DNA of 64,000 bases from Otis tarda (lineage: Eukaryota > Chordata > Aves > Otidiformes > Otididae): NCBI GenBank assembly GCA_026413225.1, contig CM048553.1, forward strand, positions 136,554,190 through 136,618,189, in the 5' to 3' direction. The translations under genes were made by a program, and so were the position numbers. Shown in pieces: positions 35,001 to 48,089 of the stretch (positions are counted from its first letter, which is position 1; each line of letters starts with the position of its first letter). Under the pieces are notes generated by a model. That model worked only from the letters and a program-made list of their open reading frames with translations. It searched no databases and was not told the DNA's origin.

Positions 35001-38000
35001 ATATCTTCAGTGTTCTCTTATATAATTGGCTCTGCAATCTGCCAACTGGCATAGTAAAATTTTTTGCCCCTTTAGCAGGTTTAATCAAGCAACAAAGATT
35101 CTCTTCATGGAAGACCAAAGTTTAAACTCAGAATTCTGAATTATCTCAGTGTCCTCTCAAAAGGTATTAAAACTTCACTCTATCTACTACAAATGCCTTA
35201 CACATTAGTTTCTAGAATCACACTTGGGGTTTTTTTACAGACATACAACAGAATATACCAGCATGACATATGACAAATATGACAGAATTTTGTCTTTTTT
35301 CTCTGCCAACAGATGAATTCCACTTTTAACAGAAATTCTTGATTCCTAAATGAATGCATTTGCAAATTTTATTATCAGGTTCTTTATTACTTCAGTCTTG
35401 AAGTATCTTCTTTCCTTTTCTATGAAATCCTTATTTTCTTTCTTATTATGTTACTCCTGTAGTAGTACTTCCTACTCCTTTATGTACAGGTCATTCCTGA
35501 AGACCAATAAATAGGTTATTTCATAGTATTGGGTTCTTAAGCAAAACCAATAATTTCTAATACAAAACTATTCAAAGCATCTTCAAGAAATCCAAATATA
35601 TCACATCTACTTCAATTCCTGATTCAGAAAAAATTCCAGTAATTTTATGCAGAAAAATACTGGATAAGTCTTGCACGATCTATCTTTTATCAATTCAGAT
35701 TTTATCTTATTTAGCTTTCTTATGCTGGAGAAAAATAAAGCCCAACACAAAACCCACAAAAACAAAGTCCTCACTGTTTTAAACCCTACTAACAATTTTA
35801 TTTGAGTCTTAATACAATTTTGTTTGTCACTATCTCCTACTACTTTATTACATGAAGTCAAGAATTGCTTTCAGAAGTGTATATTTTTTATTTACCATTC
35901 TATTTACACCTGATTCTCCTTCCTAAAATTAAAATCCATCCTTTGCCTATATGTACTGTATGCAGCATATATAATTTTATTTCCTTGAAAATAACCTCGA
36001 CAAAAAGAAAACAACAGAAAAAAAAAAACAACCATAGGCATGGTTCTGGTCAGTTCTATGACTGGCTTCTTTGCTGAATCTAATGTTGGCTTGATTTCAT
36101 CAACTGTAATGTTTTGTTTGCAATTGTCTAAGGGTCAATTTGCTGTAGGGTTGTCCTGTCCTCTTAGATGGCATTTAATTTTTGGTTGTATAAAAATGTT
36201 CTACCTCTTATATGATGTTCTACAAATGCCTTATGACATCCATCTTCAACGTCTTTTATTGTGAAGCAATGCCTGGCTCCCCTATGTCTTTATTTATTAC
36301 ACTGTAAAATATATGCTGTGCATTCTATCCTCTACATGTGTTTTGCATGTTGATAAATATAGATCAGTTTATTTCGTATTTCTGTAAGTCAGAATTTAAA
36401 TCTCACTCTGTCCTTGATATTCTGATAAACATACTTGTAGATGCAGCCATGTCACCTTCCCTCACCCTCTTTTCACTTATTCCAAGTATTCACAGTACTG
36501 ACTTTCTGATTTAAATATATATTTGTAAGATACAGTCATCATACTACATTGCCTTATTTAATCACTGTCTATTGTTTTTATATATCCTATATAAGCTATG
36601 GTGGCAATGCCTTGCTATGAAAATTCAGTGGATACCTATGGATAGATCCACAGGCTGGAGAGGCTACAATATAAAAATGCATTTTGATAAAAATTCTGTA
36701 AAGCAGAATGTTACTTCATTTTCTTCACATAACAAATCACTATGTAGAAGGCCAAACTTGTAGATTTGTTGTCAATTCCAGAAATAAAACTGTACCAGTC
36801 TTTAAAAATAGCTTTAAAGTAGCTGTGTAAATCATAAAATAATTTGATGGAGAGGATTTATTTTCCTCACCATATGGAAAATTGGTAGAGAAGAAAGCTC
36901 AGTTAGATTTTTTGAAAGTTTTATTCATTTACCAGAGGATACTAGAAAACGTGAACTTTGTCTCTTTGTCAAGTCCTGAATCATGTAGAATTAACCCAAA
37001 GATCTATTTTCAATGAAATATTAAATCCAAACTGGTTAGATCTGATTCTGTCTTTAGTAATAATTAATTTTATGATACTGGGTAAGCTAGATCACTCGGT
37101 GTCACTATGAGTCAAACCTCAAATCGCTACAGTGGCTTAAAGCAATATAAACCTACAGAATTTTGTTACCACCTCTCTTCAGAGCTCACTTGCAGCAAAA
37201 TTGACATGAAGTATGCAGGTGTTCAGCAGTTTCAGTGCAAAGTCCAGAAGTTTAGGTTAAAATTTTCCCAGTAGTGAGTTGAGCCAAACAGTTGGACAGT
37301 GCCGCTGTTGAAAACTTCATTCTGGGAATATGCACGCATGGGATAACATAATGACAACTGAATCTCTGCAATTGCATGCAGGTACTGTACTTTTAGCTTA
37401 TGTCATATCAGAAGTAACTACTTTGATTTAGATCTCTTTTTACTGAGATTTAAGTAACTATACGAGGGGCTCAATGGGGCTCACATTATTACCAGAGATC
37501 AGCCGATGGCAATAATTTACTGAGCCACTGCAGCTTGATTGTTGTGTGCATGAAAGCTCTGCTTCCCTATCTGAAAAACAGAGATAACGTTTCCTCTCAG
37601 TTCTCATGAGGACACTGGGAGGATTAAGGTTTGCATGCTGCTTCAAAATGTAAACTACTACATAAAATGAATCAAGCACTAAAATGATGCCACACTTTGG
37701 AAAAGATAAGTGAAGAAGTTCAGTCTGCCAGAGAAAGCAAAGCAGTCATGCACAAAATGAATATTTCGTCTCCAGGATGTAAAAGTGTGGTGCAGATCTC
37801 TAAAACCTAAGAAGTTGACAAAAGGGTCAAATCTCTAAAGCGTGAGAAAATAAATGAGACATTATAGTAAAATCTTTTGTCTAATTAGGTGTAAGTGTCT
37901 AATGTGCTGGTGTGTGCATATGCACACAATTATATAAAATTTACAATTTTTTTTGTTGATAAATTATCTGTCAGACAGTTTGATATTGCTGTGGAAGTGA

Positions 38001-39198
38001 ACTGAAATCTAGTCATTCTGTGAACAGTAAGATTTATTTGTCATTTATCAAAGTTTAATACATGCAGTCTGTCTTGCAAGGAGCAATAGTGAGGAAAACG
38101 GAGCGAGGCAAAAGGGAAGAGTGTAGCAGACCATAGTTTATGCTTTTGAAAGTGTCCCAGCTTTACTCCACTTGGTCTGTAAAAAAAAAAAAAGATCAAA
38201 GCACGGTGTCCTTTGAGAGTTGCCTGGCAAGTGCTACATGATGACTAGCTTTTGTGCTGCTGGAGCAGCAATCTGTTCTGTGCACTATCTGGACTCTCAT
38301 TATCGCTCATCTGTCAAACCTGCTGCTGTAAAAGAGCTGGGGTGGAGGTCAACTTGTAAAGTAGCAGCAGCAGAAGCAGAGATGTGCTCTCCCCTTTGGT
38401 GAAGTAATTGTCAGTTCTCCTTCTCTACTGCCGTTAATCCCCCAGGACTAAATAAGTGCTGAATGTTGTTTCCTTCCTTTGCACTCTGACCTGTCCACAG
38501 GAGGTGCTAAAGGAAACCTTTTCTTTTGTCCGTATTCCCAATGACTCCAGGAATTTGTTGGCATCCTGTGACTGAGGAATGCAGAATGGATGTTGTCAGT
38601 CTTTCTGGAAAATTCAGGAGAGTCAGGTTGCACAGCAACTTTCTTTTTTTTCAAGATTCAAGCAAAAACAAAGATCCAACAAAAATGTAAGTTACTTGTC
38701 ACAGTCTGCCAAGCTGTCGCAGTCTTCACATGCTGGCATTGAACTCATATTGTCAAATTACAGAAGGAAAGGGCTCAGTAAATCAACCAATCAGTTCCTG
38801 TGGGCAAGGTTAAAATATGTTCTTTTCCCCAGAGCTTATGCCACTATCTGCTAACCAAAATGCTGCTGTGTCCCAGTGAGGGACAATTAAGAGTAAATCT
38901 GCTTTAAGATAACAAGTGTCACCTAAATTCTTTCATTAAAGTCCTATTCCTGCCCTCTCAGTGATATCCATGAGGGTCAATAAATATCTGTTTGAAGCCT
39001 CCTGCAAATTCTAAGCCAAAGACTAAAGTATCATCAGCAGTCTGGGGCTTGATTTTTTCATAATCAATCTTTACAGACTTGGAGGTTTTTTTGTTTGCAC
39101 TTATTTTGCCTGTAAATAATCGAGGTTTAAATATCCATGGGAGATTCTTTTTAAGTGATACATTCAGACTGCAAATTTCTTTTAAAAGTTTTACACTT
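29051..39198. other. Long AT-rich region without recognised genes
   Basis: About 10 kb with no confident gene, RNA or transposon. Homopolymer runs occur (for example T12 near 32816-32828 and T13 near 34267-34280). A region near 38210-38410 is slightly richer in G and C and has a 60-codon frame, but nothing identifies it. I see no feature I can support. Confidence 0.5.
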
Positions 39199-39685
39199 TG
39201 TCATGATTTAGCCCTACTCAGCAGCTAAAATACCACACAGTCACTGCCCCCTCACCCACTGCAGTGGGAGAATTGGTAAAGAAAAGAAGGCAAAACACCT
39301 GGGTTGAAATAAAAACAGTTTAAGAGACCAACAGAGGAAAAGAAAACAGAGATGGAAAACAAACAAACAAACAAAACAAAAAAAAAACCCAACTCTTCAG
39401 CATGTAGCTTAAAGTACAACACATCACAGTGGATCCTGATGCCTGACTCCCCCAAGCATCAGGAGTAGCAGGAACCTCCCCCTCAGCATCCTCTTCACTT
39501 TATATACTGAGCATGATGTCACAGGGTATGGAATAGCCCTTTGGCTAATTTGGCTAACTTATCCCAGCTGTTAGCTAATTGGTAAACTATCCCAGCTGTG
39601 TCCCCCAGCCACAGATGCCACCAGCTCCAGTTCCTCTCCCAGCTCAGGTGAAAAATAACTCTGTCCTAACCAGAACCAGGACACA
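39199..39685 (+). mobile_element. Solo LTR of endogenous retrovirus (family B)
   Basis: About 487 bp that begins TGTCATGATTTAGCCC and ends in 'aaccaggacaca', the TG...CA ends expected of an LTR. Inside are a purine-rich AAAC repeat segment near 39359-39390, a TATATA box at 39501-39506 in the context 'tatatactgagcatgatgtcac', and a CT/AG-rich 3' part. It resembles a common bird ERV LTR type, by recall. The flanking 5-6 bases do not match exactly, so no target duplication is claimed. No retroviral genes lie next to it. Confidence 0.8.
39501..39522 (+). promoter_or_regulatory. Family B LTR TATA box with CRE-like site
   Basis: TATATA at 39501-39506 is followed by 'gagcatgatgtcac', one base from a cAMP-response-element core (TGACGTCA). 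The same arrangement, reading 'gagcatgacgt', occurs after the TATATA at 48002-48007. The conservation suggests a shared core promoter. Function is inferred. Confidence 0.5.
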
Positions 39686-42600
39686 TGTATTATGGTTTGT
39701 GGGGAAAACGTAGAACACCCTATTGACAACTGGGTATTTTTGCTGAAAAATATTTAATCACTTGAAAACTGAAAATATTTTAAATTTTTTGAGAAACACA
39801 GAATAAGCTTGATTCTCAAATGCTCCCTCAGGACATCATAAAATAAGCTGAGAGCTCCCTGTTAGCATTACAGCGACCTTGTTGCCAGGCTTCTCAAATA
39901 TTTTGTCTGAAATTTTTGTCACAGATGTCATGCTGATTCAGTGAAAAAAAAAGTACTTACCAAGTTTATTTTGATTTTGCTAAATTGTTCAAGACGATGT
40001 TGTGCAAATAAAATAAAGGTCTTATTTTATCAGGGACCTTGATTTGGCCTAGACTGAAGATTTGGCCATTGTGAGCTATGTTGGCCCTCTACAGATTAAA
40101 TGAAAAGACTGAGTAATGATGAGGCTTTTTGTTAGCAGGCTTGCCAGCAAGGCACCTAACCGGGAACCAAGCAAAGCCACATCCAGATGCTTCTTTTGTC
40201 TAAATGGTACAGTATTAGGAGATGGCATGTGAGAACAACTCCACCTTCTTTATTTTTGACTTGGGCTGACTGCTATATTATGATCAAATGTGTCCTATTT
40301 CTAACTTCTGAAAAGGTCAAGGAGTCATTATATCTCTCATTTTCTCACACTACTTAGTAGCCCCCAATTGTTAGCTGAAATTTCAGTATCATGTTTGTCT
40401 AAAATTAGCAGATAAAGCAAAATGAAGTTTTAGAGAAATATTGCTTCTTATCACAGTGCTATTTGCTGACAACATACTTAGGATTTTTTTTTAAAAATTA
40501 CATCCTACTATAAAATGTCTGTTTCTAATTTTCTTTTTCTTCTTTTAAACCAAAATAGGTGAAATCTTAATGTCTCATTTGGATTAACAATTAAAAACAA
40601 AACATGCAATGAGGAAAAGGAAAAAAAAAGAAACTAGCATTGAGTGTTAAGAAAAGCAAAATCTGTAGCACCTGCTAATTTGATGAATGTGAGGAAAAAA
40701 AAAGAGATTTTGGTGAGAGAAAATAACTTATTCTTGATTTTCTATAGCTTGGCATCAGTTCCAGACCTCCATACAAATACCTTTTATCGCTCTCCACAGA
40801 GAGGAACTATAGTAGGTCCTGGGTGAATGGCCCAGTGCCTCATGGAGATAGCATTTAGCCTCTTCCCCTTCTTTTAGTCATTAATAATTGCAGGCTGTAA
40901 GCCTGGCCACAACCTGGCAGAAGGCATAGCTAGTATTGCAATTTGGGTTGGGAAGTGGGGTCCCCCATCTTCTGGGGAATACTGCCTCAGGTCCCTGGCA
41001 CCATCACCTGCCCCTGAAGCTGCCTGTGTCAGGCTGGGACTAGGCAAGGGCTAGAGCTGTACCACTGTTGGGCTCATAATTGCCAAGGTTGAATACTTTT
41101 TATTTGAAATTTGTTGTAAAAAAAAAACAGATTCCTTCACAAGAACACATATCACAAAGTTATCCTAATGTCAACTAAAGTTTGTCTGAAAAGATTTCTT
41201 GGACACAGAATAGATTTTGTGAGCAAAGATCCACAGACAAATTGCCCTAGAGAAAGTTGTTGCTAAGTACTTTCACTTAGGATATAGAAAATAAAGCATT
41301 AAGTCCCTTCTCTCCCGTCATGGATTCAAACCTAAAAATTTCATGCATGCTATGAGTATTGGCTCATCTGAAATTGGCCCTCTCTCCCTTTTCTTCACAA
41401 AAACTCTTGAAAGCCTGTTTTGTTCATATCAGGAACTGAAAACAAATGCCAGAACACTGACATTTATCATAAGATGGAAATCTTGTTTTCCATCTAGCCA
41501 TATTCAATACTTCAGGGAAAAGAGACAACAGGCATTCATCTTCGGGTTTTTTTGTTTGTATATTGAGAATGAGTTACATTAAAGAACAATTTTTTAGAGA
41601 CTTCTATGGGCTTTGAAGTGGTTGAGAAATACAGATAATGTTGTCTGGAAGAATCATTCTCCACAGAAAAACTGAGACGGGTAATAAACTGACTTTATAT
41701 TTTATTTTGACTTTATATTTTATTTTATGTAACTGAAGACTTCTGTTATCATAGCTAGCTCTTTCTGAATAACTGAAGTATATAACACATTCTGGGAAAT
41801 TATTGAGCTTGAATAAGAGAATGTGGCTCTGTCAGAATCAATGGAGTTGTGCTGTTTTGTACCAAGTCAGTACTGTCCCCCCTGCCTGATAAATCTTCCT
41901 GTTTTAGTTTGGGCATTTGGTATATTACTAAATTTAGGTGTGATGGCCTACTATAAAGCTTGTCCTCTTGGCAGAGAATGATAACAGCAAAGTTAGTCTG
42001 AGCAAATTGCCTGGTGTTAGAGCTTCAGGGGACATGTTCACAGATTCACCAAGGCAGCCTGAAAAGTAGAGTCCTTATACAGGTGATCAAACTCAGCTGT
42101 TCGTGAAACAAAAATATAACACATTAATTCAGAGTCAACTGTATTTGGTCTTTTTCTCATTTCTCTGAATCAGTTGTGTCCTTTTTTATTTAATGTATTT
42201 TCTTCTTGCTCAAAAAATATATTTTCTTCTTGCTTCTATTTTCTCTTGCTCAAAAATATAACAAAGAAACATGGATGTGATATTTCCAAGTCTAGCACTA
42301 CCCCTGTCTGTGCACCAGTTATAGTTACTGTCAGAGACACCTGCTTGAGCAAATATCTCCAAACTGATGGTTAAAAAATTCTGAAATATCTGAAAATTAG
42401 ACTTTTGCAGTTGCATACGGTGTTTAGTTAACTGAATAGCAATGGCTATTTTTGTAAAGGTAGTCCAAGTACACAATACTTCTGCCTATGCAAAAAAAAA
42501 CCCAATTAATAAATACCAGGAAGATTTAGAGATACTTAACTATAAAGCAGTAATTGACAGGTGGCATCATTATTTTTCTGAGCAAGAGCTCTTCTGAGGT

Positions 42601-43469
42601 TCCTTTGCATTTTCCTCTATAATAAAGTCATGGTAGGAGGAATGTTAATTAAAGAGTGTAAATCATATTCTAATGAGATTGAAAAATCTACTTAAATTCC
42701 TATAGCCCTGATTTTAGAAATATTGAATATATCTGTATTGCCTCTAAGTATTAGCTTTTTTTTTTTAAGTATTTGCATTTATTTATCTTCAATCGAGTTT
42801 TAATTTCTGCAGGATTTTATGGCCAGAGTGTCATAAATGGGTAAATTGGTAGAAATTTAATAAAACATGATACCAAAAGTAACTTTATTTTTCTATTTTA
42901 CTGAAAATAAACACACATCAAAGGTGATATGGTCGTAGTCAAAGCCTAGAATAAGACGCAGCTGAACTTCATTAATCTACTATATCTCCATGTTTCTTTT
43001 TTACCTACAGAAATATCTCATAGATCTAGGAAAATAAGACTGCAGCTGGGAATCCAGCGATCTATCATTGCATTACCACCATGGATATGCAAAGCCTTGG
43101 GAATCCAATAGGAGTATTTTCATGGTATCAACTGTGCAATTTTATTCTAAAGTTCAGTATGACAGCATTAAAAGATTTAAATAGGTCTTTGTCATTGTAA
43201 CCAACTCTCCTCAATGCTAAAATATCAGGTGACAGTCAAGTATTCTTACATGTGAAGTACATTCCATTTGTCTTCCGTAAAAGGTAGTTGCAGAAAAAAG
43301 GATGGCACAATAAGCTTTTGACAAAATATTATGCAACTTGGTATCAAATGGCTAGACTTCTTTTGGAACAAACCTCTTTCTTTGCTGTAACTGTGTCTCG
43401 TGCCTTAAACATCTGGGTGTTGAACATTTATTTGGGCCTCTGAACAATAACACATACTTCTTAGATATT
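39686..43469. other. AT-rich non-coding stretch with short duplications
   Basis: No gene recognised. It contains an exact 18-bp tandem duplication at 41691-41726, a quasi-repeat of 'ttttcttcttgctcaaaaa' between 42198 and 42260, and a GC-richer patch at about 40895-41090 of unknown origin. Confidence 0.5.
41691..41726 (+). repeat. 18-bp exact tandem duplication
   Basis: 'gactttatattttatttt' occurs at 41691-41708 and immediately again at 41709-41726 without mismatch. It is a small recent duplication in AT-rich DNA. Confidence 0.95.
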
Positions 43470-43957
43470 TGTGGTGGGCTGACCCTGGCTGGATGCCAGG
43501 TTCCCACCAAGCTGCTCTATCACGCCCCCTTCTCAACTGAACAGGGGAGAGAAAGTATAACGAAAGACTTGTGAGTCACGATTAGGATGGTGAGTGATCA
43601 TTAAACAATTGCTGACACAGGCAAAACAGACTCAACTTGGGGAAATTAGTTTAATTTATTGCCAATCAAATCAGAGCAGGATAATAAGAAATAAAAACAA
43701 ATCTTAAAACACCTTCCCCCCACCCCTCCTTTCTACCCTGGCTTAACTTTACTACTGAACTCACAACCTCCTCCCCTTCAATGGTGAAGGGAGACGGGGA
43801 ATGGGGGCTGCAGCCAGTTCATCACACGTTGTCTCTGCTGCTCCTTCCTCCTCATAGGAAAGACTCCTCACACTCTTCCCCAGCTCTAGTGTGGGATCCC
43901 TCCCACAGGACACAGTACTCCATGAACTTCTCCAGCACAGGTCTTTCCCATGGGCAT
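43470..43957 (+). mobile_element. 3'-truncated family A LTR (copy 2)
   Basis: Begins TGTGGTGGGCTGACCC at 43470. It carries the family A marker 'gcaaaacagactcaacttgg' at 43621-43640, an AT-rich TTTATT segment, the 'aatgggggctgcagccag' block and 'ttcatcac'. Similarity to the copies at 46896 and 61395 stops near 43957, so roughly the right half is missing. The 5' terminal bases differ from those copies, which start 'tgtcgtagttcag' and 'tgttgtagtttag', so it is a different subfamily. No coding sequence. Confidence 0.75.
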
Positions 43958-46759
43958 GCATGTTGCTGCATTTGTTCTCATTTCAATTACACTACATCAA
44001 AATACATGGCACTGCAGAAATATAATTTGCAAGTGGATGCAAATATTGATGCCCTTTTCAGCTTTCAGTAAGAATGTACCTAAAGTCAATTAAATTCTAT
44101 TTTTTTGAAAGTCTTCTGAATATTTAGAAAATATTTATATCAGATTACTAATGGTACTGTGTTCATATTCTTTAATCAACCCTTGATTATTTAACTTTCT
44201 TTGAGAATATGAAGTTTAAAATGTAAATAAATAAAAATTAGTTGTTTTGAAATAGTTTTCAGATTACTTTTTGCATTTGGTGAAGCATTAACAACATACA
44301 ACCATCAATCAGCAGTGTAAAAGCATGTAGAAGGTCAAGTAGGATAATTTTTATGTTATGAAAGGGCCTACTAACATTTAAAGTTTGCTTTTTAAAAATA
44401 TCGTTTCTTTCAGCTATCACATTAAGAATGTGACCTAAAATAAAGCACTCTCTTCAGCTGCCACTTACCATATTTTATGAAATGGATGCTTCATTAACAA
44501 AATTTTCTAGAAACAGAAGCAAATTTCTCTAACACGTATCCAGAGGATTTTCACTGGCTGCAGTTGACAGAGAAGCTGCTGTGGAAGCGCTGGCACATGA
44601 TGACGCGATGTGCCTAAATAGCTCCATCATGTGAGACAGCTCTTTATTCCTTCATGGCTAATCTGATCTCAGTGCAGCACTTAAGGTGAACTCCATCTGT
44701 TTTCCAGACTGGTGGTTACTCTTATTTACAGCTAGCCAGCTAAATATCTGCAAGATATTTATACCACAATGTCCTTGGGAGCCTTATGCAGCCTGGCCTC
44801 TCTCAGTGAATTGTTGTGCCATTTTCAAGAAAGCTGCTACAAGAAACCTCCAGCTATGCATAGTCCTGCACACTGAATGAACGCTGGTACCAGTGCAATG
44901 AAAGCAAACTGTTCTGGGTGAGCTCCAGCTGACCAGAGGATGAGTTCTATAGCTATGGAAACAATCGCTACTTTTCCTGCAGATGGTGAACTATGGGAAG
45001 CAGTGCTCTTTTCCAGTTCTCCACAGGACTCACCAATGAGCAACAACAAAAAGAAGTTTTAGGATTTTAGATCTAATGTGATGTTAATGCATGCATACCG
45101 TGTATGAATATTTGACTGAGATTTCATGCACAAGTGTCCCTGATAGTCTTCTGTAGGACCTACATGGGAACAGGTAGAAGGAAAAATTAATTTTTAGTTT
45201 AGCAAGCAAGTTGTCTTTAACTACTGATAAAAGTGTACTCAAAAGAAAATATCAATTGGTGATGACACTTGAGATGGACTGGCTCTGAATTTCCTCAGTT
45301 CAGGAAGTAGTAAACAGCAATAGTATGTAACAGTATACTACAATTTCAAAAACAAATAGGTTTACAGAAAAGACAGCATATGTCTCCTTAAATCATCCTT
45401 TTCTTCTACACCACCTCCCCTCTCCTCACCTTGGTCAATTTGAGGTCCTATTTTGTTTCACACCCATTGCAGTTACCACTTTTATCTAAATTATTTTTGC
45501 AGGTTCTAAGAGTGCTGCTATTTGCATAAACACAGCATATTGTGTTCTATCAGGCTGAATGACCTTCCATTTAGATTAAGGAAAACAAGGAAATAAGAGA
45601 GAAATAAGTAAGCTCTACATGACGGAGAAAGCACAGTGTATGTCACTCATTCTGACAGCAGCTGTCTTGAGCCAAACTATCTGACCTAAATAGGAGGAAG
45701 GATAATACCCCTTCCATTTAAAAACACACAAAAAAAAAATGAGCAGAGAACAGCATAAACACCTTACTTCCATATTTCACCTTTATAATATTAAAAAATC
45801 GTGGAAAGTTAAATCTGTAAAGGTGTACTATCATAGAGAAATATCCAATAGAATATAACAAAATGTTCAGTGTGCAAATTGTAAGTCCTAAATAGCTTCA
45901 AATCGGAAACCAGAGGGTTCTGTGGAGTAAGAGAAAAGAGAGATGAGTAGAGTTGCTTTAAAGAACTCAAAACCATCATGGAGATGTGCCAAATGGAGCA
46001 ATATACATACCACTTCCTCATAAGAGCTATTTTGGGGTAAAAAAAGGAGTTTGATCTATACTCCTTGATCTTTAAACCTGAGATTAAAAAATCTCGATTT
46101 TTGTCATAACAAAGTTTCTAAATCAATGTGAAGCACATGCAGGCACTGGCTGCAAAAAAAGGTGGGTTTGGCTGACAAAGTGTTACTGTAGACTGTGGGA
46201 CTAATAATTTAGGTGATTGAGGTCCAATTCTTACCCTGGTAAGTTAAAAAAGCTACTCTATGAAGGTGGAAGGACTAGAGATCAAAAATATGTAAGGCTT
46301 GGCAATCATTCAAATCCAAAGTTTAAGTCATATAGAATTTGCATCCTAGCATTCTAGGAATGGTTTTTACAGCAAAATAAATGGACAGTTTGGAAGGAAC
46401 TGAAGTCACCATTGATCAGCAAAGACAGATTTTGTAGTTAAAAGTTAAAGTGGAATTGCCAAAACTCAAGATGAGTTTGACCTTGAAAAGGAAATGAAAA
46501 CATAAAAACAGAACAAGGAAAGATGCTATGGAGAATTTATACATTGTTGATGGGATAAGAAATAAAGACAATTAAGAATCTTCTAAATCTAGGCCTGAAG
46601 CTAAATTAATACTTTTCCTTAGTTCTCTGAGAGTAAGACTTTAGTACACACTAAGCAAAAGTGATCACAACTGACATTGCTCTGAGGCAGGTAACTGCTT
46701 TTCTGGAATAGTGAGAGAATTGCTAATCCACTTCACACAGATTTCTTATTTGCAAATCA
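43958..46759. other. AT-rich stretch; last part may be old CR1-like DNA
   Basis: No gene recognised. A GC-richer block at about 44530-44700 contains 'tgatgacgcgatgtg' and looks unlike the flanks, but it has no open frame of note. From about 46580 onward the sequence may belong to the endonuclease-reverse transcriptase linker of the old CR1-like element that is clear from 46760. Confidence 0.45.
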
Positions 46760-46895
46760 ACATCAACACCATATGACTGGACAAAAGGGAATGTAATGCT
46801 TATCTTTAAAAAAGAGGAAAATGTGTTCAAGTAAACTGCAGGTTCATTTCTCTGATCATAGTAATAAATAGGGCTTTAAAACATGTTTTGGAGAT
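46760..46895 (+). mobile_element. Ancient CR1-like LINE, left part of split reverse transcriptase
   Basis: Bases 46769-46816 translate in one frame to PYDWTKGNVMLIFKKE. This lines up with [17 protein letters not shown] in the full-length CR1 at about 9500-9546. The following bases continue as a weak match to the [12 protein letters not shown] block up to 46895, where an LTR begins. The element is far more diverged than the other CR1 copies and probably belongs to an old CR1/L3-type lineage. The other half is found after the LTR at about 48090. Confidence 0.75.
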
Positions 46896-48075
46896 TGTCG
46901 TAGTTCAGCCCTGATCGGGACCAGACTACGCAGTCTCTCTCTCGCTCCCCTCACCCTCCGAGAGAATAGGAGGACATGATATAAGGAAAACGGCTCGAGG
47001 TTTGAGATAAGGACGGGGAGAAAATCCTTAAAGTTACGGTTACGGGCAAAACAGACTCGACTTGGGGAAAACTATTCATTTATTACTAAAAACAGCAGGA
47101 TAATGAGACAGAGAACAAGATAACCTCCCTCCACCCCTCCCTTTTCCCGAGCTTAACATTATCTCTGCTACCTCACCTCCCGAGCGGCACGGGGGGGGGA
47201 AGAGGAAATGGGGGTTGCGGTCAGTTCATCACATGTTGTTTCACGCCGCTGCTTCATGGTCGGGGGAAGGGCTCCTCACATTCCTCCCCTGCTCTGTTGT
47301 GGCGTCCTACCCATACGCCACAGTCCTTCGTGAAACTGCTCCAGCGTGGGTCATCTCTTCCATGGAGTGCAGTCTCTCCAGAACAGCTATCCCAGCGGGC
47401 CCTCCACGGACCGCATCCACCTCCCCCGATGTGGGGTCCTCCACGGGCTGCAGGTGGATCTCTGCTCCTCCGTGGACCTCCACGGGCTGCAGGGGGACAA
47501 CCTGCTCCACCATGGTCGTCACCACAGGCTGCAGGGGAATCTTGGCCAGGAGCCACATTACTCCTCCCCCTCCTTCTTCACTGACCTTGACGTCTGCAGC
47601 TGTTCCTCTCACAAGAGAAGTTCTTCACAGCAGGCTGACAGACGCCTCTCAGAATCTCTTCACATCATCCAGCTCATCTCCTCTCCACTTCTTGCAGCCG
47701 GGCCAGGCCGAGTCGGGCCCAGTCAGCTGCCTGGCAAGAGGCAGGCCCATGAGGCCTGTGCCTCCCCCTCTGCGCCTCTGCCCCCGCTTAGCTTCTTCAC
47801 ATCTTCTCTTCTCTTTTTTTTTCTGTTTTCCCCCTCTTAAATATGTTATCGCAGAGGCGTTATCAGGGAACACTCTGCTACCAATTGGCTTGGCCTTGGC
47901 CAGCAGTGGGTCCACCCTAGGCCCGGCCGAGTCCACTGAACAAAGGGGAGCACCTTCTAGCAGTTTCCTACAGAGGCTACCACCTTAGACCCCCCCTCAC
48001 TTATATACTGAGCATGACGTTTATGGCATGGAATACTCTCTTTGATAATCTTTGCTAGATTTTTGCTTTTGTGAA
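46896..48075 (+). mobile_element. Solo LTR (family A body, family-B-like promoter tail), inserted in a LINE
   Basis: Begins TGTCGTAGTTCAGCCC and runs about 1.1 kb with family A blocks: 'gcaaaacagactcgacttgg' at 47046, an AT-rich segment, 'aatgggggttgcggtcag', several '(c)cacgggctgcagg' units near 47340-47530, and 'ggcttggccttggccagcag' near 47888. At about 47998 it changes to 'ttatatactgagcatgacg' with TATATA at 48002-48007, as in the family B LTR at 39499. The minus-strand copy at 61395 ends differently. The insertion interrupts a CR1-like reverse transcriptase, so the whole 46896 to about 48075 block is probably one insertion. The right boundary is uncertain by about 50 bp. The 257-codon frame at 47215-47988 is not accepted as a gene. 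Confidence 0.8.
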
Positions 48076-48089
48076 ATACTGGATTGTCC

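Noticed and set aside
39199..39685. Target-site duplication around the family B LTR
   Set aside because: The flanks 'cactt' and 'catgt' match at only three of five positions.
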